Source: Flavobacterium rhamnosiphilum
GTDB taxonomy: Bacteria > Bacteroidota > Bacteroidia > Flavobacteriales > Flavobacteriaceae
Assembly: GCF_004349195.1 (NCBI RefSeq)
Contig: NZ_SMLG01000002.1
Location: 124,001 to 188,000 of the forward strand
Reading direction: 5' to 3'
Length of the DNA: 64,000 nt
The position numbers and the translations under genes were made by a program. Positions 43,001 through 50,740 of this stretch are shown piece by piece; within the stretch, counting starts at the first letter, position 1, and each line of letters begins with the position of its first letter. The notes under the pieces were generated by a model. That model was given only the letters and a program-made list of their open reading frames with translations. It was not told the origin of the DNA and ran no database searches.

Positions 43001-43650
43001 CTGTTGGTGCGCACCGACAACTATTAGTTGGAGTTGACAGCAATACAACCCTTCTTTTTGACATTGGCTATGATGCACCAATATTTGACATGAATGATAA
43101 TGATATGTATTGGGAATTGAGTAACAGTCAGTTTGTGATTCAGGCAATTCCAGATTTTAATGTGGGCCAAATAATCCCTTTAGGGCTTACTATCGCAAAT
43201 GAAGGTAAAGCGACTATCAAAATTGATGCATTAGAAAACATCCCTGAGGCTACCAAAATTTATCTGTACGATAACATTACAGGCATTTATCATGACATAC
43301 GAAATAGTGATTTTACAATTTCGTTAGCCATTGGTGAATACAAAAACCGTTTCTCCATACAATTTAAAGATAAAACACTTGATGTTGAAGAGAATAATTT
43401 GAATGATGGGCTTTTAGTTTTGTACTCCAATAACTATAAGGTTTTAATTATCCAAAACAAGATTCCTGACGCAACTGTGAACGAAGTTCATCTCTTTAAT
43501 TTACTAGGGCAAGCTGTTGCAAATTGGGATGTGAAAAATGAAAATCAAACCAGGATTCAGATTCCAGTCAAAAATTTAAGTTCAGGAGTGTACCTAGTAA
43601 AACTAAAAACTTCAAAAGGAGATTACGGCAAAAAAATCATTATCAAATAA
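37033..43650 (+). CDS. Giant repeat- and LamG-containing T9SS-secreted protein
   Basis: The start chosen is the ATG at 37033 (MKKNYFFIILLFLSSLYSFGQ, a clean signal peptide) rather than the GTG nine bases earlier, giving 2205 residues. HYR/Ig-like domains fill the first third: residues 117-521 are five near-identical 81-residue repeats, followed by more diverged HYR-like domains to about 780. A LamG/concanavalin-like domain lies near 1309-1460. The last 700 residues are the module shared with the two upstream proteins (FNYNYWSSPVS, GNPYPSALDANEF, PVGQGFF) and end in a T9SS type A sorting domain (SGVYLVKLKTSKG). It is a likely surface adhesin. Function is inferred from architecture only. Confidence 0.9.
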   Translation: MKKNYFFIILLFLSSLYSFGQCGAGEDNTSPTFTCPSPVTVNLNGTCQVAIPDLVTGIIDEADNCTTPTVTQSPTAGTLVASSDGTTHDVTISVNDGNGNIVTCIVVVTGNDATLPTFTLSPASLTIACSASSLPTATNGPATANDNCATPTIGFSDVVVNGTGNNKTITRTWTATDANSNVSSYVQTITVTDTQAPTFTLSPASLTIACSASSLPTATNGPATANDNCATPTIGFSDVVVNGTGNNKTITRTWTATDANSNVSSYVQTITVTDTQAPTFTLSPASLTIACSASSLPAATNGPATANDNCATPTIGFSDVVVNGTGNNKTITRTWTATDANSNVSSYVQTITVTDTQAPTFTLSPASLTIACSASSLPAATNGPATANDNCATPSIGFYDVVVNGTGNNKTITRTWTATDANSNVSSYVQTITVTDTQAPTFTLSPASLTIACSASSLPAATNGPATANDNCATPTIGFSDVVVNGTGNNKTITRTWTATDANSNVSSYVQTITVTDTQAPTISCPAPATANTNSDGTGNCTTTVLLGTPTASDNCTTAGNLIITAKVGGVIINPSTYLFGTGNTTVVWTATDQNGNISLPCNQTITVTDNEKPTASNPAPIVASGSAPASDITVVINEVDNCTANPVVAWVSDTPSGTCPVTVTRIYKVTDNAGNSINVTQTITVNDATKPIAKCIGDNVLVVTLDGITGKATILASQINNGSTDNCGPITLSLDKYTFGCNDIGVQNVTLTITDNQGNTATCTTKIRVDAPTINSGTLTGYIIQTETIADASNVIEITACPVDSNGNTIQQDVALKLNINPALASSINRWEYSTNGGVTWSTIIGTTNTTTTYTVVDVQVTTLVRAVINVGDCLGFSPIAIISIIPPDIPPTIINGTEFNTICLGDSVLVVVESEYGVNLAFNEGGLFNQANLNNLGWQVDGEAEMSAGGDNGQSTYWKETNGPKNYNGRCYDTADNTKFAVVAGIPQYVNQTNNVHIITPLSTLETPIFNTLGLTTAHLEFDQAYFLEAGAWAKIEISIDGGANYDVILDPGAAFDYTGPSNTGFATNTPGFTGSCKTSLGTKLDKHVSIDLQKYIGLTGLRIKFTYSGTTNSVWAIDNVEIPDNPIDEVIEWTDDSGVIVATGSTVSIKPVTPGIQNYGATSLINNCRSADIAGTEFIKIEATLSYAGNNIVPIVGECGEDTVTLSAYDNTKTAQYNYDKGVWNNNYKVPNIAPVSRDYPATGEIGTWSITVAPPACTGDIPTFSDINDPNATFTGKPGTYTLTWTVKGCASTVQVTINSCSQIDFDGLNDYITFKDNYDKTGPFSIEMWIKAGDLTGTQSLISKRDANNLASGYDLRLNGGFVEFHWGLTNFITSDAIDATTWHHIAVTFNGSTYKLYMDGVEKASTNGSAPTANLMDCMLGAMDQADNPPNKPVNYYYGWIDELRIWNKALNIEHIRQMMNQEIKLDDGDNVMGEIIPIKIYGPDATQNGTDNAPLLWSDLDGYYRMAVNCGYLSPYKGSLNGRLRNIYSDQEQTAPLPYLSANNGLWNNNTTWMQPVVWYTPNNTVFGTKIDWNIVQTAHNISSGNKDITVLGLISTAGKLTIANPSQTLDEKNAGQGLWITHYLKLNGSIDLVGESQLVQKRYGTYNPTDQLFITTQFSESILDAASLGYIERDQQGKKNSFNYNYWSSPVSTIQGLSNNTLHSIAGILRDGTDSSSPGIIDFGDGAFFADAGISSPIKISNRWINSYNSKITDGADWANYSQWKNIKSTDNLKVGEGFTMKGTGGVAALAVTQNHVFVGKPNSGTISLTLNEEYSYLVGNPYPSALDANEFILDNLAGRRAGKNIFNGALYFWDHFGQSDNHILAEYEGGYATYTLMGGVAGINDSPLTLNDGATGSKIDTPKRYIPVGQGFFIDGYLDPAVSGTTSTVDGGDIIFKNSQRVFQRETSASSIFMKTAETKSTKTQETTDTRLKIRLGFDSPVGAHRQLLVGVDSNTTLLFDIGYDAPIFDMNDNDMYWELSNSQFVIQAIPDFNVGQIIPLGLTIANEGKATIKIDALENIPEATKIYLYDNITGIYHDIRNSDFTISLAIGEYKNRFSIQFKDKTLDVEENNLNDGLLVLYSNNYKVLIIQNKIPDATVNEVHLFNLLGQAVANWDVKNENQTRIQIPVKNLSSGVYLVKLKTSKGDYGKKIIIK
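37381..38595 (+). repeat. Five tandem 243-bp coding repeats
   Basis: Copies begin at 37381, 37624, 37867, 38110 and 38353, each exactly 243 bp (81 codons) and in frame. They differ at only a few positions, for example CCTACAG versus CCTGCAG near the same codon. Copy 4 reads PSIGFYD where the others read PTIGFSD. The repeat unit encodes one HYR/Ig-like domain starting TFTLSPASLTIACSASS. Confidence 0.97.
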
Positions 43651-43731
43651 AATGGATGTTTCCAGTAATAAAATCAGATTCAATTAAGTAAATATTAACC
43701 TAAATTTTAATAATTGATTTAAATTATTATT

Positions 43732-43739
43732 TATATTTG
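43732..43739 (+). promoter_or_regulatory. Bacteroidota -7 box TATATTTG before the Cys-rich gene
   Basis: An exact match to the flavobacterial -7 consensus TAnnTTTG, 61 bases before the start codon. A TTG lies 15 bases upstream (43714-43716), slightly closer than the usual -33 spacing. Confidence 0.5.
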
Positions 43740-43800
43740 AATTGAAATTTTGGATTTACATCCAAAACAAAAAATAAAACCAATTTTAACTTTACAAAAT

Positions 43801-44034
43801 ATGAAAAAGATAATAACATGTATAGCAATAGCATTTCTGACTATAAATCTTAGTGCGCAAGAAAGTAAAACTGCTACAAAAGAAAAAGCAAAAAAAGAGT
43901 CTTGTTGTGCTAAAAAAGATTCCAAATCAAAAGCGATGAGTGCTGATGAAATAGAAAAATGCCAAGCAAAATGCAAGGCCGAAGGAAAAAAGTGTGATGT
44001 CTCAACGGCAAAAGCAAGTGAAAAAAAATGCTAA
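43801..44034 (+). CDS. Small Cys- and Lys-rich exported protein
   Basis: This 77-residue protein starts at the ATG at 43801, chosen because it opens a signal peptide (MKKIITCIAIAFLTINLSAQ). A longer frame from 43750 would hide it. The mature part is about 57 residues, rich in Lys, with six cysteines: CC, a CxxxC in KCQAKC, one in KKCDVS, and one at the C-terminus. The pattern suggests metal binding or disulfides, but I do not recognise a family. It has its own TATATTTG promoter and a terminator, so it is a single-gene unit. Confidence 0.72.
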   Translation: MKKIITCIAIAFLTINLSAQESKTATKEKAKKESCCAKKDSKSKAMSADEIEKCQAKCKAEGKKCDVSTAKASEKKC

Positions 44035-44065
44035 TCTGAAAAATATAGATTTTAATTTCCTATAA

Positions 44066-44093
44066 AAAACGCCTCTAAATCTAGAGGTGTTTT
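44066..44093. terminator. Bidirectional terminator between convergent genes
   Basis: A 12-bp stem (44066-44077 and 44082-44093, one G-U pair) has A- and T-tracts on its two sides. It serves the Cys-rich gene (plus) and the DUF4442 gene (minus). Confidence 0.85.
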
Positions 44094-44120
44094 TCTATTT
44101 TTATAAATAACAAAGTGTTT

Positions 44121-44573
44121 TTATTTAACTCTTACACTCCATTCAAAATCCATTTCGGATACTTGAATTCCTTTTTCATCCGTTCCAATAGACTTCATCC
44201 AGAAGGTTTGTCCTTCTCCGGTAGCAATTGTTTTTTCAATTGCTTCTTCAATTAAATGACCATCCTTACAAGTAAAAGTGATTCTACCAGTTGCTTTTTT
44301 AGTAAAATTTCCTTTGTTGTTAGCGACAAGCATTGATACTTTCCTCCCGCTTTTTTGAATTTGGAACATTACTAAAGCTCCTGTAGAAAGCTCTGCAGCC
44401 ATCGCTTGCACGGCAAAATACATGGAATTAAACGGGTTTTGATTAATCCAACGGTGTTTTACTGATACCACACATTTGTTTTCATCAATCTCTTTTACAC
44501 GTACACCACAGATAAATGCTGACGGTAATTTAAATAAGAGAAATTTATTAAGTTTTGACGCTGTAAGTTTCAT
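44121..44573 (-). CDS. DUF4442 hotdog-fold protein
   Basis: This 150-residue protein resembles the DUF4442 group of hotdog-fold thioesterase-like proteins. Characteristic stretches are RWINQNPFNSMYFAVQAMAAELSTG, where NPFNSMYF matches the hotdog helix start, and the following beta strands. No signal peptide is present. It could be an acyl-CoA thioesterase, but no substrate can be named. It is transcribed alone, convergent with the Cys-rich gene. Confidence 0.8.
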   Translation of the reverse strand: MKLTASKLNKFLLFKLPSAFICGVRVKEIDENKCVVSVKHRWINQNPFNSMYFAVQAMAAELSTGALVMFQIQKSGRKVSMLVANNKGNFTKKATGRITFTCKDGHLIEEAIEKTIATGEGQTFWMKSIGTDEKGIQVSEMDFEWSVRVK

Positions 44574-44689
44574 TATTGCTAGGTTTTTTGCTAAAATACA
44601 AAAAAATAGTATGCGTACATATTAAATTAATTTGTTAATTTTATGTTAATATTTGGTACTATGCGAAACAAGATACTGTCTTTTAGACA

Positions 44690-44697
44690 TATATTTG
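44690..44697 (+). promoter_or_regulatory. -7 box TATATTTG before the DUF4870 gene
   Basis: An exact TAnnTTTG match, 28 bases before the start codon at 44726. Confidence 0.5.
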
Positions 44698-44725
44698 CAT
44701 AAGAAATTACTATATACTTTTAATC

Positions 44726-45181
44726 ATGGAAACAACAACCGAAAAAAACACCGCTACATTTACTCATTTGAGTGCATTAACTCAATATTTTATTCCTTTT
44801 GGAAATTATATTTTTCCAATAATACTTTGGACTTCAAAAAAGGAAAGTTCTGAATTTGTGGATCACCACGGAAAGCAAGTACTTAATTTTCAGTTAAGTT
44901 TATTATTGTATTCTTTAGTGCTGATACTAATTGCAGTTCCAACATTTTTAATTACACTGTTTAGAAATGTTCCTTTAGAAGCTGTAATAAATGACCACGA
45001 TTTTGTTTTTAGAAATTTTAACTTTGAAGGAAACATTGGAATGTTAACAGTAGGTTTAGTTGCTGTTCTAATTTTTGGCCTTTTAAAAGTGGCTGAATTC
45101 TTTTTAATCATTTATGCTTCAATCAAAACATCAAATGGAGAAAAATACAACTATCCAATAACGATTCCTTTTATTAAGTAG
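44726..45181 (+). CDS. DUF4870 membrane protein
   Basis: This 151-residue inner-membrane protein has the DUF4870 pattern: LSALTQYFIPFGNYIFPIILW as the first membrane segment, the FVDHHGKQVLNFQLS loop, then two further hydrophobic segments (about 58-77 and 108-133). No enzymatic motif is seen. It precedes the PadR-PspC-DUF2807 genes by 150 bp on the same strand, an arrangement common in Flavobacteriaceae, so a role in an envelope stress response is plausible but unproven. Confidence 0.85.
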   Translation: METTTEKNTATFTHLSALTQYFIPFGNYIFPIILWTSKKESSEFVDHHGKQVLNFQLSLLLYSLVLILIAVPTFLITLFRNVPLEAVINDHDFVFRNFNFEGNIGMLTVGLVAVLIFGLLKVAEFFLIIYASIKTSNGEKYNYPITIPFIK

Positions 45182-45333
45182 GAAAAATAAAATGAATTAA
45201 AAGAGAATAGACGTAATAAATAAAGTGAACCAAATAGCAATAAGAGATTGCTTCGTTCCTCGCAATGACAAATCATCAATCATCAATCAGAAAATGAACC
45301 GTTTAATCAACACAAAATCAAAAAAAAGAAATT

Positions 45334-45666
45334 ATGAACATTGAAAACACAAAAGCCCAGATGCGTAAAGGTGTTCTCGAGTTTTGCATCTTATCAGTAT
45401 TAAAAGAAAAAGATGCATACACATCGGAAATATTGGACACATTAAAAAACGCAAAATTATTAGTTGTGGAGGGAACTATTTACCCGCTGCTAACCCGATT
45501 GAAAAATGATGGATTGCTCAACTATCGTTGGGAAGAATCCACATCAGGACCACCAAGAAAATATTATGGTCTAACCGAAATAGGACAAACATTTTTAAAA
45601 GAACTTAGTGGCACCTGGACTGAATTATCCGATGCCGTAAACCTTATAACCAACCAAAAACAATAG
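45334..45666 (+). CDS. PadR family transcriptional regulator
   Basis: This 110-residue protein is a PadR-type winged helix regulator. The core is typical: MRKGVLEFCILSVLKEKDAYTSEI, then EGTIYPLLTRLKNDGLL and GPPRKYYGLTEIG. It is followed after two bases by the PspC-domain gene and probably represses its own operon. The signal is unknown. Confidence 0.93.
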   Translation: MNIENTKAQMRKGVLEFCILSVLKEKDAYTSEILDTLKNAKLLVVEGTIYPLLTRLKNDGLLNYRWEESTSGPPRKYYGLTEIGQTFLKELSGTWTELSDAVNLITNQKQ

Positions 45667-45668
45667 TC

Positions 45669-47429
45669 ATGAACAAAACTGTAAATATAAATCTAGGCGG
45701 AATGTTCTTTCATATAGATGAAGATGCATACCAAAAATTAACTCGATATTTTGATGCCATAAAACGTTCTTTATCAAATTCATCAGGACATGATGAGATT
45801 ATAAAAGATATTGAAATGCGTGTTTCAGAATTATTGAATGAGAAACAAATAAGCGACAAACATGTTGTGGGTTTAAAAGATGTAGATGAGGTTATTGCCG
45901 TAATGGGACAACCGGAAGATTACATTATTGAAGATGAATTGAAAGGTTCTCAAACCTTTAGTGACAATTCTAACAGAAGAACAAAAAAATTATACCGTGA
46001 TAAAGAAAAAGGTATGATTGGTGGTGTTGCCGCAGGATTAGGTCATTATTTTGGAATTGATGCCGTATGGATCAGAATCGTTTTAATACTATTAGTTTTT
46101 GCTGGATTTGGAACTGGAATTTTAGCGTATATCATTCTTTGGATTGTTACTCCTGAAGCCGTTACCACATCAGAAAAACTGGAAATGACTGGAGAACCGG
46201 TAAACATTTCGAATATCGAAAAAAAAGTACGTGAAGAGTTTGAAAGCGTTTCTGGGAAATTAAAAAATGTTGATTACGACAAATATGGCAATCAAATAAA
46301 AACTGGTGCCGGTAAAATAGGAAGCTCTTTTGGTGATTTTATCATGACTGTTTTCAAGATTTTTGCAAAGTTTTTGGGTGTGATTTTAATCATCACTGGA
46401 ATCGCTACATTAGTTTGTTTACTAATTGCTGTTTTCACTTTAGGTTCCTCAGATTTTATTAATGTTCCATGGCAAAGTTTTATTGAAGCTGGAAATTTCA
46501 CGGATTATCCAATATGGTCTTTTGGATTGTTAATGTTCTTTGCTGTTGGAATTCCGTTCTTTTTCTTGACACTTTTAGGTTTCAAATTATTGTCTCCAAC
46601 CATGAAATCAATTGGAAACATTGCTAAATACACATTATTGGCACTTTGGATAATTGCAATCGGAATTCTAATTTCTATTGGAATCAACCAAGCTTCAGAA
46701 GTGGCGTACCAAGGAAAAACGGTTCAGAAAGAAACGATCAATATATTGCCAAATGACACTTTGTTTGTAAAATTCAGATACAATGAGTATTACACAAAAG
46801 ACATTGACAGCAACGAAAACTTTGAATTTGTTCAAGATTCAGCAAACGTACAATTGATTTACTCTAATAATGTGAGTTTTCAAATTTTACATACGGATGA
46901 AAAATTACCTTTCATTCAAATTGAAAAAATGGCAAGGGGAAAATCGTTTCAAGATGCAAAACGAAGAGCCGAAAAAATAAAATACGCAATTAAAATTGAA
47001 GGAAATCAGCTGATTTTAGATAATTATTTATTGACAGAAGTAGCTAATAAATTCCGTGATCAGGAAGTGGAAATATTTTTATACCTACCAGAAGGAATTC
47101 TATTGAAACCAGATTCTTCTATACAAAATTATGACAGATCTGATGATTCATTTTTCAACTTACACTACAGTTCAGATAATTACATTTACAAAGTAGAAAA
47201 TTCTCAAATAAAATGTTTAAATTGTCCTGCTGATGAAAATGAATATAATGATGTTGATGTAAATGAAAATGGCGATAATGTAGAAGTAAACATTACTGGA
47301 AAAGTAACCGAAAATGACAGTATTACAACCACTACTGTAAAAGTAAACGGTGAAACGGTAACAGTGAATGAAGCTGGAACAAAAAAAGGTTTATCAGTAA
47401 GCAAAAACGGTGTAATCATTAAAAATTAA
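45669..47429 (+). CDS. PspC domain membrane protein
   Basis: This 586-residue protein has a PspC domain at about residues 100-165 (RTKKLYRDKEKGMIGGVAAGLGHYFGID), with a membrane segment inside it. A cluster of further membrane helices spans 215-345, followed by a long extracytoplasmic C-terminal region. The first 90 residues form a cytoplasmic domain ahead of PspC (NLGGMFFHIDEDAYQKL). PspC proteins respond to membrane damage in other bacteria. The gene abuts padR (2 bp) and the DUF2807 lipoprotein gene (4 bp), so the three form one operon. Confidence 0.9.
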   Translation: MNKTVNINLGGMFFHIDEDAYQKLTRYFDAIKRSLSNSSGHDEIIKDIEMRVSELLNEKQISDKHVVGLKDVDEVIAVMGQPEDYIIEDELKGSQTFSDNSNRRTKKLYRDKEKGMIGGVAAGLGHYFGIDAVWIRIVLILLVFAGFGTGILAYIILWIVTPEAVTTSEKLEMTGEPVNISNIEKKVREEFESVSGKLKNVDYDKYGNQIKTGAGKIGSSFGDFIMTVFKIFAKFLGVILIITGIATLVCLLIAVFTLGSSDFINVPWQSFIEAGNFTDYPIWSFGLLMFFAVGIPFFFLTLLGFKLLSPTMKSIGNIAKYTLLALWIIAIGILISIGINQASEVAYQGKTVQKETINILPNDTLFVKFRYNEYYTKDIDSNENFEFVQDSANVQLIYSNNVSFQILHTDEKLPFIQIEKMARGKSFQDAKRRAEKIKYAIKIEGNQLILDNYLLTEVANKFRDQEVEIFLYLPEGILLKPDSSIQNYDRSDDSFFNLHYSSDNYIYKVENSQIKCLNCPADENEYNDVDVNENGDNVEVNITGKVTENDSITTTTVKVNGETVTVNEAGTKKGLSVSKNGVIIKN

Positions 47430-47433
47430 AGCT

Positions 47434-48174
47434 ATGTTAAAAATCATCACATTAATTACAAAATTTATTCTGGTTGCGTTAACTGCCTTACTATTCGCAT
47501 CGTGTAACCATTCCATTAATTTGAAATCAATAGAAGGAAGCGGGAATGTCACCACCGAAAGAAGAAATGTGGAAGGTGATTTCAAAAGCATAGAAGTAAG
47601 CAATGCCATCGATCTTGTCATTGAACAATCAGACGTAACTGAAATAGTAGTTGAGGCTGATGATAATTTGCAGAAACACATCATTACCAAAGTTGAAAAT
47701 GGCACACTCGTTATTTCTTGCGATAAAAATTCTTTTATCAATACGAAATCAAAAACAGTAACCGTAAAAATGCCTGTTATTGAACAATTAGAAGCCAACA
47801 GCAGTGCGTCAATCACAAGCATAAATACTATAAAAGGAGAAAACATCACACTAAATACTTCTAGTGCCGGAACTATTAACCTGAGTATAGAATCAGATGA
47901 TATCACTTGTGATTCAAGTAGCGGAAGCAGCATCACCATTAATGGAATGGGATTAAAAATGAAAGCAAATGCATCAAGTGGAAGCGGAATTGACGCCAAA
48001 AACTTATTAGCAAATGAAGTTAATGCTGAAGCTTCCAGTGGAGCCACCATCAGTATTCACCCTATTGTGAGTTTGGATGCAGAAGCGTCTAGCGGAGGAA
48101 GTATAAGCTACAATAAAGTTCCTAAATCAATTCGAAAAGAAACCAATTCCGGAGGAAGTATTCATCAAGAATAA
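47434..48174 (+). CDS. DUF2807 (GIN domain) lipoprotein
   Basis: This 246-residue protein has a lipoprotein signal with Cys24 (ALLFASC) and a DUF2807/GIN beta-helix-like adhesin domain: FKSIEVSNAIDLVIEQSD, then repeated short Ser/Gly-rich strands (EASSGGSI). It should be anchored to the cell envelope. It ends the padR operon and is closed by a strong terminator. It is related in fold to the DUF2807 gene at 50741. Confidence 0.88.
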   Translation: MLKIITLITKFILVALTALLFASCNHSINLKSIEGSGNVTTERRNVEGDFKSIEVSNAIDLVIEQSDVTEIVVEADDNLQKHIITKVENGTLVISCDKNSFINTKSKTVTVKMPVIEQLEANSSASITSINTIKGENITLNTSSAGTINLSIESDDITCDSSSGSSITINGMGLKMKANASSGSGIDAKNLLANEVNAEASSGATISIHPIVSLDAEASSGGSISYNKVPKSIRKETNSGGSIHQE

Positions 48175-48189
48175 CAAATCGTTCTTAGT

Positions 48190-48228
48190 CTTAAAAAAAC
48201 ATCCACCAATCATGGATGTTTTTTTAAG
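48190..48228 (+). terminator. Terminator closing the padR-pspC-DUF2807 operon
   Basis: Perfect 16-bp arms (48190-48205 and 48213-48228) with a 7-base loop and T-run, 15 bases after the stop. Confidence 0.9.
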
Positions 48229-48353
48229 ACTATTTTTATCGAAAATAAAACAATTAACCATCTATTTATTACAATAAATGACTATCGAAAAAATCACGGT
48301 AGTCCAAAACAATTAATCACTTCTACAAATCATCAATCAAAATCAATCAAATT

Positions 48354-50624
48354 ATGAAAAACAATTTCTTTAAGGCTACACCCTATTTAGCTTTATTTTT
48401 TGGAGTTACAACACTTCAGGCGCAAGAAGCTAAAACAGTAGTTCCTATAAACAATAAGGCAATATCAAAGTATAATTATCATGATACTTTTGGCCCCAAT
48501 TTTTATACTAAAAACGGCACAGATTCTCACTCAGCAAGCGGACAGCCCGGAGCAAAATACTGGCAAAACAGAGCCGATTATCAATTGACCGCTGTCTTGA
48601 ATGAGAAAAACAATGAGGTTATTGGTTCTGAAATTTTGACATATACGAACAATAGCCCAGATAAAATTTCTTTTTTATGGATGAACGTGGATCAGAATTT
48701 ATTTAAAAACAATTCCCGAGGAGAAACTGTTATTCCAATAACAGGAAGTCGCAACGGAGATAAAGGACAAGTTTTTGACGGTGGTCATAAAATAAAATCG
48801 ATCAAAATAGTTTCTGGAAAAAATGGAAAGACTGTCGAAACGGAAGCCAAATTTGAAATAATTGATACGCGAATGCAAATTTTCCTTCCTCAGGATTTGA
48901 ATCCAAATGGAGGAAGTATCAAACTTAAAATTGACTTTTCATTTATTTCGCCAGACTTCGGATCAGACAGAATGGGCGTTTTAGAAACCCAAAATGGCAA
49001 AATATTTACCATGGCGCAATGGTATCCAAGAATGTGTGTTTATGACGATGTCAAAGGTTGGAATACCTTACCTTATTTAGGTGCTGGAGAGTTTTATCTG
49101 GAATTTGGTGATTTTGACGTAACCATAACAGCTCCCGCAAATCATATCGTAGTCAGCTCCGGTGAATTAATGAATCCTTCTGAAGTATACACGGCCGAAC
49201 AACAAAAACGTTGGGCAACAGCTTCGCAAAGTGACAAAACAGTTACAATTCGCTCTGCAGAAGAAGTGACAAATACTGCTTCGAGACCTTCCGGAAAATC
49301 TACTTTGAACTGGCATTTTAAAATAAAAAATGCTCGTGATGTTTCCTGGGCATCTTCAGCAGCATTTATTATTGATGCCGCAAAAATCAATTTACCAAGT
49401 GGTAAAAAATCGTTGGCTATTTCAGCATATCCTGTTGAAAGTGCTGGTCAAGATGCTTGGAGCCGAGCTACAGAATATACAAAATCATCTGTTGAAAATT
49501 ATTCTAAACGATGGTTCGAATATCCTTATCCCGCAGCAACAAATGTAGCAGGAAACGAAGGTGGAATGGAATATCCTGCAATTGTTTTTTGTGATTGGCA
49601 ATCAAAAGACAGGGAGTTATGGAGAGTCACGGACCATGAATTTGGACACGGATGGTTTCCAATGATTGTGGGCTCAAACGAACGTTTATTTGCTTGGATG
49701 GACGAAGGATTAAATACTTTTATCAACTCACTGAGTGCCGAGGATTTTAACAACGGAGAATACAAATCGAAACCAAAAGACATGCAAAGAATGTCAAAAA
49801 GATTAACTAATCCGGAATTAGAACCTATTATGACTGCTCCTGACGGGATGAAAGAATCAAACTTAGGTTTGCTGGCCTATGAAAAGCCATCTTCTGGATT
49901 AGTTATGTTGCGTGAACAAGTGTTAGGCAAGGAACGATTTGACAAGGCTTTTAGAGTTTACACGGAACGTTGGGCTTTTAAACATCCAACACCAGATGAT
50001 TTTTTCAGAACAATGGAGAATGTTTCCGGAGAAGATCTAAACTGGTTTTGGAGAGCTTGGTTTGTAAACAATTGGAGTTTAGACCAAGGCATTTCTAAGA
50101 TTAAGTATTTAAAAAATAATCCAAAATTGGGAGCACTTATTTATATCGAAAATTTGGAAAAAATGGCTATGCCTGTAGTATTAGAAATTAAAACCAAAAG
50201 TGGCGCAACTAATCGTGTGCAACTTCCTGTAGAAATCTGGCAACGCAACACGAATTGGGTATTTAAAAATGCCTCAACCGAAGAAATTGACACCATTACC
50301 ATCGATCCAGATCATGCTTTACCTGATGTAAATACAAAAAATAACGTGTGGAGTTCGGGCAAAAGTGAGTTAGAAAAAGCAGTTATTTTAGATAGTTATG
50401 TTGGTAGTTTTTCAAGTAAACAAATTCCGGTAGAAATTGTTTTAACAGAAGATAATGGAAATCTTACTGCAAATGCAACTGGTCAACCAACACTTACTTT
50501 TGACTCAATCGGTAAAGACAAATTTGGTTTTGAACCAGCAGGAATTGAAATTCATTTTAACGAAACTAAAAATGAATTTAAATTTAAAGTAAATGGTCAA
50601 GAATTTTTGTTTACAAAGGCTTAA
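48354..50624 (+). CDS. M1 family metallopeptidase (aminopeptidase N-like)
   Basis: This 756-residue exported protein has a signal peptide to about residue 24 (TLQAQ). The zinc site is H428-E429-x-x-H432 (HEFGHGW) with Glu451 (WMDEGLNTF) at the standard 18-residue spacing. The usual M1 GxMEN exopeptidase motif appears as GGMEYP just upstream, so the N in GAMEN is replaced by Y. The N-terminal half is a beta-rich M1 domain ([19 protein letters not shown]). It probably degrades peptides in the periplasm. It stands alone between two terminators. Confidence 0.92.
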   Translation: MKNNFFKATPYLALFFGVTTLQAQEAKTVVPINNKAISKYNYHDTFGPNFYTKNGTDSHSASGQPGAKYWQNRADYQLTAVLNEKNNEVIGSEILTYTNNSPDKISFLWMNVDQNLFKNNSRGETVIPITGSRNGDKGQVFDGGHKIKSIKIVSGKNGKTVETEAKFEIIDTRMQIFLPQDLNPNGGSIKLKIDFSFISPDFGSDRMGVLETQNGKIFTMAQWYPRMCVYDDVKGWNTLPYLGAGEFYLEFGDFDVTITAPANHIVVSSGELMNPSEVYTAEQQKRWATASQSDKTVTIRSAEEVTNTASRPSGKSTLNWHFKIKNARDVSWASSAAFIIDAAKINLPSGKKSLAISAYPVESAGQDAWSRATEYTKSSVENYSKRWFEYPYPAATNVAGNEGGMEYPAIVFCDWQSKDRELWRVTDHEFGHGWFPMIVGSNERLFAWMDEGLNTFINSLSAEDFNNGEYKSKPKDMQRMSKRLTNPELEPIMTAPDGMKESNLGLLAYEKPSSGLVMLREQVLGKERFDKAFRVYTERWAFKHPTPDDFFRTMENVSGEDLNWFWRAWFVNNWSLDQGISKIKYLKNNPKLGALIYIENLEKMAMPVVLEIKTKSGATNRVQLPVEIWQRNTNWVFKNASTEEIDTITIDPDHALPDVNTKNNVWSSGKSELEKAVILDSYVGSFSSKQIPVEIVLTEDNGNLTANATGQPTLTFDSIGKDKFGFEPAGIEIHFNETKNEFKFKVNGQEFLFTKA

Positions 50625-50683
50625 AATAAATCCCTTAGGAAAAAAGTTATCCCTCAGTAAATAAAATCATTTTACTAAAATTA

Positions 50684-50715
50684 AAAAATCATCCATCACA
50701 AGTGGATGATTTTTC
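50684..50715 (+). terminator. Terminator after the M1 peptidase gene
   Basis: 12-bp arms (50684-50695 and 50703-50714), a TCACAAG loop and a T-tract. It directly abuts the next -7 box. Confidence 0.88.
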
Positions 50716-50723
50716 TATATTTG
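50716..50723 (+). promoter_or_regulatory. -7 box TATATTTG before the second DUF2807 gene
   Basis: An exact TAnnTTTG match 17 bases before the ATG at 50741, giving a very short leader. It adjoins the terminator stem, so any -33 element lies inside the hairpin. Confidence 0.5.
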
Positions 50724-50740
50724 TGTAGACTCTAATTCAA

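Noticed and set aside
45181..45333. Short CATCAATCATCAATC direct repeats before padR
   Set aside because: Low-complexity A/T-rich stretch with no partner elsewhere in the window that I could define.
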